From Chromatiaceae bacterium (GTDB taxonomy: Bacteria > Pseudomonadota > Gammaproteobacteria > Chromatiales > Chromatiaceae), in contig JACKMK010000004.1 in the NCBI GenBank assembly GCA_024235395.1, positions 62,001-126,000 on the forward strand: DNA of 64,000 nt. The letters are read 5' to 3'. The notes under the pieces were generated by a model. It saw nothing but the letters and a program-made list of their open reading frames with translations. It ran no database searches and had not been told where the DNA came from. Every line of letters begins with the position of its first letter. Positions within the stretch are counted from its first letter, which is position 1. Below are positions 1 through 9,334 of the stretch, one piece after another. The position numbers and the translations under genes were made by a program.

Positions 1-122
1 CACGGCGGAAAGGTTGGGGTGGCGCCGCAGTGGGGCCGCTGGTCGCTTAGTTTGGGGCGATACGACGCCCCCATATAGACCACGTAGTGAATTCGAACGA
101 GATCCCGTCTGCCGAAACGCGA

Positions 123-449
123 TCAGTCGGCGGCCGGTTTCTCCGGGCTCGCGTGATTTTCAAGGCATTTTGCCTGCTGCAATCGATTGACCTCGAGTTG
201 GATCATCAACTTGCGCCGCTGGGCCGGACGCTGCTCGGTCGCCAACTCCGCGTTCAGTGCAGTCTCCTGTGCCTTCAAACGCTCAAACACATCGTTAAGG
301 CGGCGCGTCTCATCACTCTTGCGACGTGGAGCCGCGTCGATGTGGCCCAGCATCCGCCGTAGGGACTCGGTAAGGTGCATGTTCGTATTGCAGATCCGGC
401 GATTCAAGTCGTTGCCATCTAGACTGCAGTATGCAAGTGACAGCAGCAT
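123..449 (-). CDS. Hypothetical helical protein
   Basis: Unrecognised protein of about 108 residues if read from the ATG at 449; an upstream start at 527 would add 26 residues. The C-terminal two thirds is charged and heptad-like (rich in E, R, K, Q and L), which suggests a coiled coil. A short hydrophobic stretch follows the 449 start. No Shine-Dalgarno sequence decides between the starts. Nothing in the neighbours points to a function. It could be a chance open frame, but its amino-acid composition is like that of a real soluble helical protein. Confidence 0.45.
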   Translation of the reverse strand: MLLSLAYCSLDGNDLNRRICNTNMHLTESLRRMLGHIDAAPRRKSDETRRLNDVFERLKAQETALNAELATEQRPAQRRKLMIQLEVNRLQQAKCLENHASPEKPAAD

Positions 450-653
450 GACAATGGCATGACAGCGCACGATGTTGCCGATTCGACCGTCGACGTCAGA
501 CTCCCTGCAATCGACGGGCGTGGCCAAAGAAAGATCGCGCCGTACCGGCGCGCTGAAATGACGTGTTCGTTACCGGGTTCAAACGCCGGCGGGGGATGCG
601 GCGCCGGCTTCGGGTCGCGTGCAAGACCGCGACTGCGACCGCGCCGCCCGGCG

Positions 654-1106
654 CTAGTAGCCCCCGAGCATGGTCATCACCCGATCGCGCACCGCCCGCA
701 TCTCGTCGGCGGCGCTGTGCGATGCCGCCACACCGGCCAGGATCTCCCCCGCCAGATAGCGCGCATAGTCGGCGCCCGTCGCAACGGCTTTCTCCAACAG
801 CTGCAACATGGCGTCGAGTTGGGCGCCGTGCAGCCCCAGGTGGGTATCGCGGATCCCCAACCGTTCCTTCTCACGCTGCAGGTGGATCACCGGATGATCT
901 GGCTGGGTATCGATCAATCGCACCCTGCCCGCGTCGAAGGCGATCTGCAGTAAGCCGATCGGCATGCAGTGCAGATCCAGGGGGTCGTCGAGCGAATGCG
1001 CGTGAAGCCTGCCGGCAGGATTGACGACAATCCACCGCGCATTCGGGCCTTCTCCGCCCAAGGCGGTCACCGGTCCTTCATAGATCTGGCTTTCAGAGAT
1101 GTCCAC
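654..1106 (-). CDS. Hypothetical protein, 150 aa
   Basis: Unrecognised soluble protein starting with GTG at 1106. The N-terminal half has alternating beta-like segments ending in a PAGRLHAHSLDDP-type turn. The C-terminal half is helical, with a long amphipathic run around residues 85-150. There is no signal peptide or membrane segment. It lies divergently from btaA, with about 210 bases between their starts. The composition fits a real gene, but no domain could be named. Confidence 0.5.
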   Translation of the reverse strand: MDISESQIYEGPVTALGGEGPNARWIVVNPAGRLHAHSLDDPLDLHCMPIGLLQIAFDAGRVRLIDTQPDHPVIHLQREKERLGIRDTHLGLHGAQLDAMLQLLEKAVATGADYARYLAGEILAGVAASHSAADEMRAVRDRVMTMLGGY

Positions 1107-1319
1107 GTGGCTTCACCGGTTGATCGTCGGGGAGCCGGATTCTAGCCGAAACCTCATCATCGTCGTCACCGTGCCGCGGAAATTCGCTGCCGCGGCGCAT
1201 TCGACCGACGGCCGAATCGGCAACGGGGGTTCGCAGGGTGGTGTCTTGGTGGCGACACTCATCTGTCACGTTTGCACTTTAATGTCGGCCGCGCTTTTCA
1301 CTCAAACCTGACCGAGCTC

Positions 1320-2522
1320 ATGCCACTGAAGACCCCCCAGACCCTCCTCGACCGCATCGATCACCGGGTATTCAACGCGATCTATTCACGCGCCCTCGTC
1401 TACAACACCTGCTGGGAGGATCCGGCGGTCGACCGGCTGGCGCTGAATATCGGCCCCGAAGACAACCTGCTGGTGATCACCAGCGCGGGCTGTAACGTGC
1501 TCGACTATGCGCTGGTCGGCCCGCGCAGGATCCACGCGGTCGATGCCAATCCGCGGCAGAATGCGTTGCTGGAACTCAAATTGGCCGGCATCGCGCAGCT
1601 CGATTACGACGATTTCTTCTGCGCGTTCGGCAACGGCTATCACCCGCGCATGCGCGAGCTCTACCATGACGCCCTCCGTGCCCGTCTTTCACCGTTTGCC
1701 AGGGTGTTTTGGGACAAGCGGGTCGGCTGGTTCGGCAATCCCAAAGGCAGCTTCTATTTCCACGGTCTTTCCGGGATCGTCGCACGGGCATTTCGGGCCT
1801 ATCTCGCGATGCGGCCGCGGCTGGCGACAGGTATCCGGGACCTGTTTGGCGCGCAGGACCTCGACGAACAACGACGCATCTACGACACTCGCGTGCAGCC
1901 CTTGATGTGGACACCCGCGGTCAACTGGACGCTGTCGCGCCAGCTGACGATGAGCATGCTGGGCGTCCCCCATCCGCAGCGCAAACAGGTGATCGATCAA
2001 CATCGCCACGGGGTTGCGGGGTTCGTGCGTGACTCGCTGGAATACGTGTTGCGCAACCTGCCGATGCACACCAATTATTTCTGGAACGTCTACGTGCATG
2101 GCCGGTACACGGAAACCTGCTGCCCCGAGTACCTGAAGCGCGACAATTTTGCCCTGCTGAAGGACGGTCTGGTCGACCGGATCTCGTTGCACACCTCGAC
2201 GGTCACGGAGTTTCTGCAGGCCACGGATACCCGCATCTCGAAGTTCGTGTTGCTCGACCACATGGACTGGATGAGCTCGTACTATCCGGAGGCCCTGGCC
2301 GAGGAGTGGCGCTATATTCTGCGCCGCGCCACGCCTGCAGCCCGCATCATCTTCCGTAGCGCGCATGCGCAGCCGGCCTATCTGCAGCAACTGGAGCTGG
2401 GCTCCGCCGGCACCCGCCTGCACGATCATCTGCTGTTTCACGGTGCACTCGCATCACACCTGCAGCAGATGGACCGGGTGCATACCTATGCGGGGTTTCA
2501 CGTCGCAGACGTCATCGCATGA
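1320..2522 (+). CDS. btaA: BtaA-type S-adenosylmethionine:diacylglycerol 3-amino-3-carboxypropyltransferase (DUF3419)
   Basis: The 400-residue protein matches the DUF3419/BtaA family. That family moves the aminocarboxypropyl group of S-adenosylmethionine to diacylglycerol, making diacylglycerylhomoserine, the first step to the betaine lipid DGTS. Visible family signatures are NTCWEDPAVDR near the N-terminus, the SAM-binding segment ITSAGCNVLDYAL and the VDANPRQNALLELK motif. I chose the ATG at 1320 because the protein then begins just before the conserved region; the frame is open back to 1272. The stop overlaps the next start (ATGA at 2519-2522), so it is translationally coupled to the N-methyltransferase gene. 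In bacteria that use this pathway it usually replaces phospholipids when phosphate is scarce. Confidence 0.85.
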   Translation: MPLKTPQTLLDRIDHRVFNAIYSRALVYNTCWEDPAVDRLALNIGPEDNLLVITSAGCNVLDYALVGPRRIHAVDANPRQNALLELKLAGIAQLDYDDFFCAFGNGYHPRMRELYHDALRARLSPFARVFWDKRVGWFGNPKGSFYFHGLSGIVARAFRAYLAMRPRLATGIRDLFGAQDLDEQRRIYDTRVQPLMWTPAVNWTLSRQLTMSMLGVPHPQRKQVIDQHRHGVAGFVRDSLEYVLRNLPMHTNYFWNVYVHGRYTETCCPEYLKRDNFALLKDGLVDRISLHTSTVTEFLQATDTRISKFVLLDHMDWMSSYYPEALAEEWRYILRRATPAARIIFRSAHAQPAYLQQLELGSAGTRLHDHLLFHGALASHLQQMDRVHTYAGFHVADVIA

Positions 2523-3229
2523 TCGCCGCCGAGATCCAGGTGATCTGGCACCTCCTGCTCGGTCAGCGACACCGCGGCTCGCACGCCGAACGTCTGCAGG
2601 CCTTCTATGCGCCGCAGGCCGGGCACTACGACAGGTTCCGCGAGCGCCTGCTGCACGGCCGCGGCGAACTCATCCGGCACCTCGCCCCGGGCGCCGGCGC
2701 GCACGTTGTCGAAATGGGTGGAGGAACAGGACGTAACCTACTGTTTTTCGGGGGCGAACTCTCCACCTTCTCGTCCGTCTACCTGGTCGATCTCTGCCCG
2801 GCCCTGCTGAACCAGGCGCGTGCTCGCGATCTCCCCCGGAACGTGACCTTGGTCGAGGCGGATGCGGTCAGCTGGCGCCCCGATCGAGCGGTCGACTGCG
2901 TCTATTTCTCCTATGCATTGACGATGATCCCCGACTGGCGCGGGGCGATCGACAATGCGCTGGCGATGCTGCGACCGGGAGGCCGGCTCGGCGTCGTCGA
3001 TTTCTACGTCTCCGAGCGCGCCCCGGCCGCTGGGATGGTCCGCCACGGTCGCTTCGCCCGCTGGTTCTGGCCGCGGTGGTTTGGCCACGATGGCGTCCGG
3101 CTCGACCCGGCGCGCCTGGCCTATCTGCGCAGCGTGCTGCCGCGGCACCAGCTCACCGAGCGACGCGCACCGGTGCCCTATCTGCCGGGTCTGCGCGTAC
3201 CCTACTACCTGTTCGTCGGCGAAACCTGA
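2519..3229 (+). CDS. btaB: BtaB-type SAM-dependent N-methyltransferase
   Basis: A 236-residue class I methyltransferase. Its glycine-rich SAM loop, VVEMGGGTGRN, lies near residue 62, followed by the acidic strand YLVDLCPALL. The family role, inferred from coupling to btaA, is triple N-methylation of diacylglycerylhomoserine to DGTS. The start overlaps the btaA stop by four bases. The C-terminal third carries VVDFYVSE and a basic, aromatic stretch that could contact the membrane. Standing alone it would only be called a methyltransferase; the pairing makes BtaB the likely identity. Confidence 0.8.
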   Translation: MIAAEIQVIWHLLLGQRHRGSHAERLQAFYAPQAGHYDRFRERLLHGRGELIRHLAPGAGAHVVEMGGGTGRNLLFFGGELSTFSSVYLVDLCPALLNQARARDLPRNVTLVEADAVSWRPDRAVDCVYFSYALTMIPDWRGAIDNALAMLRPGGRLGVVDFYVSERAPAAGMVRHGRFARWFWPRWFGHDGVRLDPARLAYLRSVLPRHQLTERRAPVPYLPGLRVPYYLFVGET

Positions 3230-3427
3230 CCGCTACGGGTTGCCCGGAACGACAGGCGACTGTCGGGCGCCGTCCACGCCGACACCGCACCTCGTGTCGA
3301 GTGCATGACCAAGGCTTGTCACATTCGTTACAAGTTGCCGTGGTAGAAATGCCCGCTTGGGCGCGAAGGCCGATTGGCCGATCACGCGCCCGGCGGCAAG
3401 CAGCGAACCGCCTTCCCAGCTGCGCGC

Positions 3428-5302
3428 ATGACACCTTTTGCAACAATGGATGACCAGATTGAGTCGCGTTTTCTGAGACGGCTGATACCCGAGGTTGAAA
3501 AACTTCTGCAGGACGCTGTGGATTTCGAGCTGTTGTACGCAGCGGAACTCGAGCAGGTCGACCCCGAGTTCCTCGACAGCGCGCGCAATCTGCTGCACTA
3601 CCTCGGCGTTCGCCGTCACGATATCCGCAAGTTGCAGGAGCATCTGTCCAGCCTCGGTCTCTCGTCGCTGGGACGCATGGAGGCACACACCCTGGCGACC
3701 CTGAACGCGGTGTTTGGCGCCTTGCATCGACTGACCGGGGACCAGGCACCGGAGGCCATCGAGCGTCGCCCCCCGGTCGGCTTCCGCAGCGGGCCGGCGC
3801 TGCTGGCCGACCACGCAAACGCACTCCTGGGCAACCCGCCGGCGCGCAGTCCCGGCAGGATCATGGTCACAATGCCGAGCGAGGCGGCGCACGACCCGGA
3901 CCTGGTACGCGCCCTGCTCCAGGCCGGGATGACCAATATGCGCATCAACTGCGCGCACGACGGGCCCGCGGCCTGGGTGGCGATGGTTGGGCATCTGCGG
4001 CGCGCGGAACAGGAACTCGGTGTGCACTGCCGGGTGCTCGCCGACCTGGCGGGTCCGAAGCTCCGTACCGGCACGATCGGCGGCGGCGAGCGGATCGTGA
4101 AGGTGCGCCCGCAGCGCGACAACCGCGGCCGAGTGGTTACGAACGCCCGGGTCTGGCTGCATGCGAGCGATACGTCATCGCAGGCACCGGACGACGTCGA
4201 TGCGGCGCTGCCGATCGATGCCGGGCTGCTCGACCGGATGGAAGCGGGCGATCGGCTGGAATTCCGCGATACCCGCGATCGGCGGCGCCGATTGACGGTC
4301 ACCACCCGCCATGATCAGGGTGCGATTGCCGAATGCGACCGGACCTTTTATCTAGAGGCCGGTCACCCGCTGCAGTTGAAACGCCGTGGCCACAAACTGG
4401 CGGTGGGCGCTGTCGGGTCACTGCCCGAGTCGGCCCCGACGCTGACGCTGTATCGCGGCGACCGCCTGCAGGTGACGCGGGAGGAGCTGCACGGTCACCC
4501 TGCCGTGCGCGATGTCAGTGGCCAAGTCGTCGCACCGGCGCGCGTCCCCTGTACGCTGGGTGCGATTTTCAGCCGGGTGCAGGCTGGCGAGCGGGTCTGG
4601 TTCGACGACGGCAAGATCGGTGGCCGTATCGTGGCGGTCAGCCAGGACGACTTCACTGTTGAGATCGAACATGCGCGCGCCAGTGGCTCCCGCTTGCGTG
4701 CCGACAAGGGCATCAACCTGCCGGATACCACCTTCGACCTGCCGGCATTGACCGCGAAAGATCTCGATGACCTTGCGGTCGTCGCGCCACACGTCGACAT
4801 GGTCGGCCTGTCGTTCGTTCGCCGACCGGATGATATCGAACTGCTGGTCGATCGCCTCAACGATCTCAATGCCGGTCATCTCGGGATCGTGCTCAAGATC
4901 GAAAATCGCCGCGCCTTCGACCGTCTGCCGCGCATCCTGCTCGCCGCGCTGCGTTCGCCGCCGGTGGGCATCATGGTGGCTCGCGGTGATCTTGCGGTGG
5001 AGATGGGTTTCGAACGGCTCGCCGAGGTGCAGGAGGAGATCCTGTGGATGTGCGAGGCGGCGCACGTGCCGGTGATCTGGGCGACCCAGGTCCTCGAGGG
5101 ACTCGCCAAGACGGGTGCACCGTCGCGCGCGGAGGTGACTGATGCGGCGATGAGCGGCCGGGCCGAGTGCGTGATGCTCAACAAGGGGCCTTATATCATC
5201 GACGCGACACGGTTCCTCGGCGCAGTTCTCGACCGCATGGCGTTTCACCAGTCGAAGAAGTCGTCCACGCTGCGCCAGCTGTCGGTCTCACAGATGACCT
5301 GA
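3428..5302 (+). CDS. Divergent pyruvate-kinase-like protein
   Basis: About 624 residues. The catalytic barrel of pyruvate kinase is recognisable in two parts: MTNMRINCAHD and LADLAGPKLRTG early, then LSFVRRPDD, VLKIENRRAF, MVARGDLAVEMG and WATQVLEGLAKTGAPSRAEVTDAA late. The lysine and acidic metal ligands of the KIEN and ARGDLAVE motifs are present. It differs from housekeeping enzymes in three ways: an extra helical N-terminal domain of about 150 residues, a long insertion in the B-domain region, and loss of the C-terminal allosteric domain, ending soon after VMLNKGPY where classical enzymes read VMLSGET. Starts at 3374 (TTG), 3428 and 3446 are all possible, with no clear ribosome site. Substrate specificity is uncertain. 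Confidence 0.75.
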   Translation: MTPFATMDDQIESRFLRRLIPEVEKLLQDAVDFELLYAAELEQVDPEFLDSARNLLHYLGVRRHDIRKLQEHLSSLGLSSLGRMEAHTLATLNAVFGALHRLTGDQAPEAIERRPPVGFRSGPALLADHANALLGNPPARSPGRIMVTMPSEAAHDPDLVRALLQAGMTNMRINCAHDGPAAWVAMVGHLRRAEQELGVHCRVLADLAGPKLRTGTIGGGERIVKVRPQRDNRGRVVTNARVWLHASDTSSQAPDDVDAALPIDAGLLDRMEAGDRLEFRDTRDRRRRLTVTTRHDQGAIAECDRTFYLEAGHPLQLKRRGHKLAVGAVGSLPESAPTLTLYRGDRLQVTREELHGHPAVRDVSGQVVAPARVPCTLGAIFSRVQAGERVWFDDGKIGGRIVAVSQDDFTVEIEHARASGSRLRADKGINLPDTTFDLPALTAKDLDDLAVVAPHVDMVGLSFVRRPDDIELLVDRLNDLNAGHLGIVLKIENRRAFDRLPRILLAALRSPPVGIMVARGDLAVEMGFERLAEVQEEILWMCEAAHVPVIWATQVLEGLAKTGAPSRAEVTDAAMSGRAECVMLNKGPYIIDATRFLGAVLDRMAFHQSKKSSTLRQLSVSQMT

Positions 5303-5342
5303 CCCCGTCGCGATCCCGTCCACTGGGCACCGACCGCTTAGT

Positions 5343-5367
5343 GGGCTCCGGGTGTTCCCCGGAGCCC
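5343..5367. terminator. Perfect 10-bp hairpin between convergent genes
   Basis: GGGCTCCGGG (5343-5352) pairs exactly with CCCGGAGCCC (5358-5367) around the loop TGTTC. It lies in the 73-base gap between the convergent pyruvate-kinase-like and phosphodiesterase genes, so it could stop transcription from both sides. There is no T-run on either strand, so it may work with Rho or by stabilising 3' ends. Confidence 0.6.
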
Positions 5368-5375
5368 GATGCCGA

Positions 5376-6665
5376 TTATCGAAGGCCCATGCAGTTCGCG
5401 TAGTAGGTCACCGTCGCCGGCCAGTCGGAGAAGATCCCAAGTATCTTCACCTCGCGGGCCAGTACGTCCAGTGCCAGGTACATGTCGCTGTCATTCTGCA
5501 CGGCGATCCCTTGCGGATCGAACTGATAATACCAACCACCCTTGGCCGCCCCTTGGCGCAGGTCAGCGCGTTCGAAGGTCCAGGTGATGATCTCCAGGCC
5601 GGCCCGCTTGATGTCCCTGGCGTAGCGCGACGGCACTATCCTGCCATTGTCGGTCACCGACAACAGGGCCCACATCGGTGGCGCAAAGATGCGGATACCC
5701 TGTCTGCGCAGGTCCTTCAGTTCATCGAAGCTCAGCCGCTCGATCGCCGGGTTGGCTGTGGGGTCGATGCTGTCCAGAAACACTGCCTGTCGGCCGAAGC
5801 GCGGGTTGTTCTGAATCCAATACAGCACGTCGTCCTTGTTGAACGACTGCACCCAGGCATCGCGCGGATGCACACCACCGTCGATCAATTCGTCGACGAA
5901 GCGCTGCGCATAGGCCTCCTGGCTACCGAAGATCGCGTCGATGCGATCCTGGTGCTCGGCACCCTTCAGCTCGGGGGTATGCTTGACGCCCAGTGCCTGG
6001 TTCAATGCGATGCTCTCGCGGAACGACAACACCTGTGCACGCCCGGTGTACAGATTGGTACGCCAGTCCGCAGTTCCGCCGAGATAACCCTCGGCGCTCG
6101 CGGCGCCAGGATTGCTCGCATCCATCTTCGCCTGCAGTGTCTTGAATTCGTCCAGCGTCAGATCGCTGGTGCAGCACTTCGGCGGCGGCGACTGACCGGG
6201 CCCGGTCCATGGCACGGTACATTTGGCATTGAGTGCGGTTGTGACAATGTCCGTCGTGGTGTGTAGATCGCACTCACTGTGACGACAGACCAGTTCGCCG
6301 TCGGCGGTGAAGCTGACGTCGCATTCGACAAGGCCCGCGCCCATGCGCGCGCCGGCACGGTAGGAAACGTCTGAGTGTTCTGGAAACTGCATCGCCGCAC
6401 CACGGTGGGCGATTGAGAAGTCCGTGCGATAGAAGGGACCGTCCTGGCATTGCATCAGCCGATCCTTCAGGCGTCCCTCGCCCAACCCTTCGACCAGGTA
6501 GTATGGACGCGGGCCGAGTTGCACCGCCTGATCAGCGTCACCCGAGTCATGCCAACCGCCGCCATGGCCGCCGCGGTCATCGGCGCCGCCACCGGCGTTG
6601 GTGTGGCCGGCCGTCACCGCCAACCCCAACGCCATCACCGCGAAGAAGCCCTTGTTACTCTTCAT
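5376..6665 (-). CDS. Secreted glycerophosphodiester phosphodiesterase family protein
   Basis: A 429-residue exported protein of the GDPD/GlpQ family, which cleaves glycerophosphodiesters to glycerol-3-phosphate and an alcohol. The start at 6665 has the ribosome site AAAGGGGAT and gives a clear signal peptide ending near residue 24. A His/Gly/Asp-rich linker (residues 25-44) follows, which could bind metal. The catalytic HRG is at residues 87-89, with PEHS and the metal-binding ECDVSFTADGELVCRHS segment after it. Family members of this length are usually periplasmic. The location next to phosphate transport and betaine-lipid genes suggests recycling of phospholipid head groups, but other diesters are possible. 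Confidence 0.8.
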   Translation of the reverse strand: MKSNKGFFAVMALGLAVTAGHTNAGGGADDRGGHGGGWHDSGDADQAVQLGPRPYYLVEGLGEGRLKDRLMQCQDGPFYRTDFSIAHRGAAMQFPEHSDVSYRAGARMGAGLVECDVSFTADGELVCRHSECDLHTTTDIVTTALNAKCTVPWTGPGQSPPPKCCTSDLTLDEFKTLQAKMDASNPGAASAEGYLGGTADWRTNLYTGRAQVLSFRESIALNQALGVKHTPELKGAEHQDRIDAIFGSQEAYAQRFVDELIDGGVHPRDAWVQSFNKDDVLYWIQNNPRFGRQAVFLDSIDPTANPAIERLSFDELKDLRRQGIRIFAPPMWALLSVTDNGRIVPSRYARDIKRAGLEIITWTFERADLRQGAAKGGWYYQFDPQGIAVQNDSDMYLALDVLAREVKILGIFSDWPATVTYYANCMGLR

Positions 6666-6852
6666 CCAGTCATCCCCTTTGTACGAGTCAGTTCGATGCC
6701 GTAGCGCATCGCCCCGGGAGTCTGGATGCCGATTGTTTAGTTCCAATGGCGGATTCTTTGCCCTGCCGTGAACGCCAGGCACTGGTACTTCAGTTGGCCG
6801 GATACCGACCTCGTGAGGCGTCGTGAAAGCGGACGAGAAAACGGTGACCCGC

Positions 6853-7269
6853 TCAATCCTTCTTGTTGAGCAGTCCCTCGAGGTCTGCAAACGGCCGGTA
6901 ACGGGTCTCAGAGGCATTCTTCGCACCGGAACCCGCGTTGCTGCCTGTCTTCATTGCCGCCATGTGTTCTTCGTACTTCTGATGCTCGTTGTCGTGGCAA
7001 TAGAGGCACAGCAGCTCCCAGTTGCTGCCGTCGGGAGGATTGTTGTCGTGATCCATGTCCTTGTGATGGACCGTCAACTCCTGCAGGTTGGTGCGGGTGA
7101 ACGTGCGTCCGCAGCGGCCACACACCCAGGGAAACAGCTTTAGCGCCTGCTCACGGTAACCGCTCGCGCGTTCGTCGCTGGCGCGTCGCGCATCGGCGAC
7201 GACCCGGTCGAGCTTGTCGGTATCGATGGCGCGGCCGGTACGGCCATGCCTGGGCGGGTCTTGGGCCAT
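6853..7269 (-). CDS. yajD: YajD family HNH nuclease
   Basis: A 138-residue HNH protein closely resembling E. coli YajD. SGYREQALKLFPWVCGRC, ELTVHHKDMDHDNNP, GSNWELLCLYCHDNEH and the C-terminal YRPFADLEGLLNKK are all recognisable. Two CxxC pairs would bind structural zinc, and the HH...N...H set is the HNH active site. The N-terminus is about 25 residues longer than the E. coli protein. The start ATG at 7269 follows GGGAG. The family's biological substrate is not established. Confidence 0.9.
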   Translation of the reverse strand: MAQDPPRHGRTGRAIDTDKLDRVVADARRASDERASGYREQALKLFPWVCGRCGRTFTRTNLQELTVHHKDMDHDNNPPDGSNWELLCLYCHDNEHQKYEEHMAAMKTGSNAGSGAKNASETRYRPFADLEGLLNKKD

Positions 7270-7509
7270 GGATCGTTACTCCCGGATTGACGGCGTCGGT
7301 TGAGCCCGGCCGCCGGACAAGGAGATTCTAGGCCGCGATGGGGTCATGGGCCACCATCGCAAAGGTCTGTCCGCGCCCGTGTTACGGGTGCCGGACAAGG
7401 CAATTCGGAAAGATCTGCATTCAGGCTCGGCCCGGGACGCCGGATCGAACGTCGATGGCACCGGCCGTTCGCAGGCCAGCGGTTCCTGTTCAGGTTTGGA
7501 CCGCTTCGC

Positions 7510-7719
7510 TTAGAGAAGTCGTTCGACGACGACGAATGCGAGCAGCGCGAAGACGATCACCGGAAAGACGACACTGCAGACGCCCGCAATCGTCTGCGCG
7601 ACGGTGACCCAAAGGGGCTGTGTTTCCCAGTCGTCGCGGATCTCCCGCCGGTATCCGCGGTCGAACAGGTATTGCCAACCCGCAACGAGGTTGATCGGTG
7701 GCCTGGGGGCAAGCAGCAT
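7510..7719 (-). CDS. Small single-span membrane protein
   Basis: A 69-residue protein with one hydrophobic segment covering roughly residues 38-66 (VAQTIAGVCSVVFPVIVFALLAFVVVERLL). A short N-terminal part carries a basic/aromatic stretch (YLFDRGYRREIRDDW). The start is well supported: GGAGG lies seven bases before the ATG at 7719. No family was recognised. It stands alone between yajD and the FHA-phosphoesterase gene. Confidence 0.65.
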   Translation of the reverse strand: MLLAPRPPINLVAGWQYLFDRGYRREIRDDWETQPLWVTVAQTIAGVCSVVFPVIVFALLAFVVVERLL

Positions 7720-7858
7720 GGTGATACCTCCATAGCATGGAGTACGGACATGCCTGCAGTACGGACCTGTATTCTTTCAGTGTGATGACGCAATTGTTGC
7801 ACTCAGGTTGCAATCGCCAGGACGCACAGGCAATCGATGCGGTGCGCGGCGGCTGGGC

Positions 7859-9334
7859 TCAGGTGCGCACCAGACGCATCTTCTTGAGTTTTTTCCCTTT
7901 CGCCAGGTGGTTCACCAGTCTGCGCAGCGGTTCGACGGGGTACTTCAATGGCCACATGTGCTTGCCGATACGGGCGAATGCACCGACCCAGGCATCGTTG
8001 GCGCTGTACAGCACGTGGTGATTGTCGGTACCGCCGACGTTGAGCCAGTAGGTATTCTTCTGGTCCATCGGGGTATGGCCGACGATGAATGGGGTTTCGG
8101 GCGGCAGGCCCAGGGCCTTGCGGAAGCGTTTCACATCACCCTTGGTGTAGCCACCGGGCCGGTTGCGCCGCTGCATGCGGTTGCGGGTCATCTCCTGGGC
8201 GAGTTCCGGATGCTGATGGATGTCGATCAACATCTCGCGCGTCACCTTGTTACCGGGCGGCGCCGCGTGGACGGCGCAGAAATCGGGTGAGGCGACCACA
8301 TAGGGCAACAGGTCGTAGAAGCGCTGCATCGCGTTCCGGTACTCCTTGCCACGTGCCTCCCGCAAGGCGCGTTTCCACAGCAGCCCCTGGGGCACCCCGC
8401 CCTTGCCGACGTCTTCGGCGAAGCTGTCATGGTTGCCGCGAATGAAAAAGAACCGCTCGGGGAATCGCAGCTTGAGGCGGAATATCAGATCCATGATGAG
8501 TATCGAACCGTTCATCTTGTCTAGCGACTTGCTGCGTTCGGAATGCACGGCGTCGCCGATGATCACCAGGCAGGCCTCGCCGCGCTCCAGCGCACGCAGG
8601 AACCCGTTGTGGCTGAGAATCACCAGCAGATTGTCGATCTGCGCATGCAGGTCCGCCACGATGATCGGGGTCAGCTCCGCCGGCAGTTCCAACAGGCCTC
8701 CCGGAAGACCGCGACTGTCGCGCGGACGGAAGGCCTCCTGTTCCATCAACTGATTCACCTGGTTGATCAGCGTGAGTGCCTCGGCCTTGCGCAGCGGCTT
8801 CAGCGCGCCGCCGTAGATCTCCACGAGGTGCTGCAGGCACGCGAGCCGCTCGCTCTTTTCCTCGTTCAGCATCGGCGAGATGCAGGTGCCAACCGAGGTC
8901 TTGTCCTTGAAGACCACCGCGTCGCCATCATGCACCAGGCGCAGATGCTCCCGCTCCACGTCGTCGGTGTAGTCGAACAAGGCCAGCTGATTGATATCGT
9001 CGCGCCCAAGGGTGATCTTCTGCCCGGGTTCCAGGCGCAGGAATCCGCCGATCCCCGGGCCGGAATGATCCGGATCCTCGAGCAGGAAATTGGGAGGGCC
9101 GGCCTCCTTGTCGGAGGCCACGAGAGGATACTCCGGATACAGGTGCAAACGTTTGCCGTTGCTGCCGCCCATCTTCAGCTCGATCGGGAATCCCTCGTAC
9201 GGGACACGCACGCTGTCGTCCACCAGTCGATAGGCCTTGCGCAGTTTCAGCAGGCGGCAACGTGCCAGGCCCGAAAACGCCCGTCGAATGCGCTTGAGCA
9301 GAGCGGGTTTGACTTCGGGCGATGGCTTATCCAT
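7859..9334 (-). CDS. FHA domain fused to calcineurin-like metallophosphoesterase
   Basis: A 491-residue two-domain protein. Residues about 95-155 resemble a forkhead-associated (FHA) phosphothreonine-binding domain: ITLGRDDINQ, then REHLRLVHDGD and VFKDKTSVGT. Residues about 223-460 are a calcineurin-type phosphoesterase with VADLH (227-230), GDAVHSE (260-266), RGNHD (299-303), VHAAPPG and VGHTPMD. The first aspartate pair reads GDAVH rather than the usual GDxxD. A basic tail ends the protein. The start overlaps the stop of the upstream P-loop gene by eight bases, so the two are translationally coupled. A protein-phosphatase role in phospho-signalling is inferred, not shown. Confidence 0.75.
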   Translation of the reverse strand: MDKPSPEVKPALLKRIRRAFSGLARCRLLKLRKAYRLVDDSVRVPYEGFPIELKMGGSNGKRLHLYPEYPLVASDKEAGPPNFLLEDPDHSGPGIGGFLRLEPGQKITLGRDDINQLALFDYTDDVEREHLRLVHDGDAVVFKDKTSVGTCISPMLNEEKSERLACLQHLVEIYGGALKPLRKAEALTLINQVNQLMEQEAFRPRDSRGLPGGLLELPAELTPIIVADLHAQIDNLLVILSHNGFLRALERGEACLVIIGDAVHSERSKSLDKMNGSILIMDLIFRLKLRFPERFFFIRGNHDSFAEDVGKGGVPQGLLWKRALREARGKEYRNAMQRFYDLLPYVVASPDFCAVHAAPPGNKVTREMLIDIHQHPELAQEMTRNRMQRRNRPGGYTKGDVKRFRKALGLPPETPFIVGHTPMDQKNTYWLNVGGTDNHHVLYSANDAWVGAFARIGKHMWPLKYPVEPLRRLVNHLAKGKKLKKMRLVRT

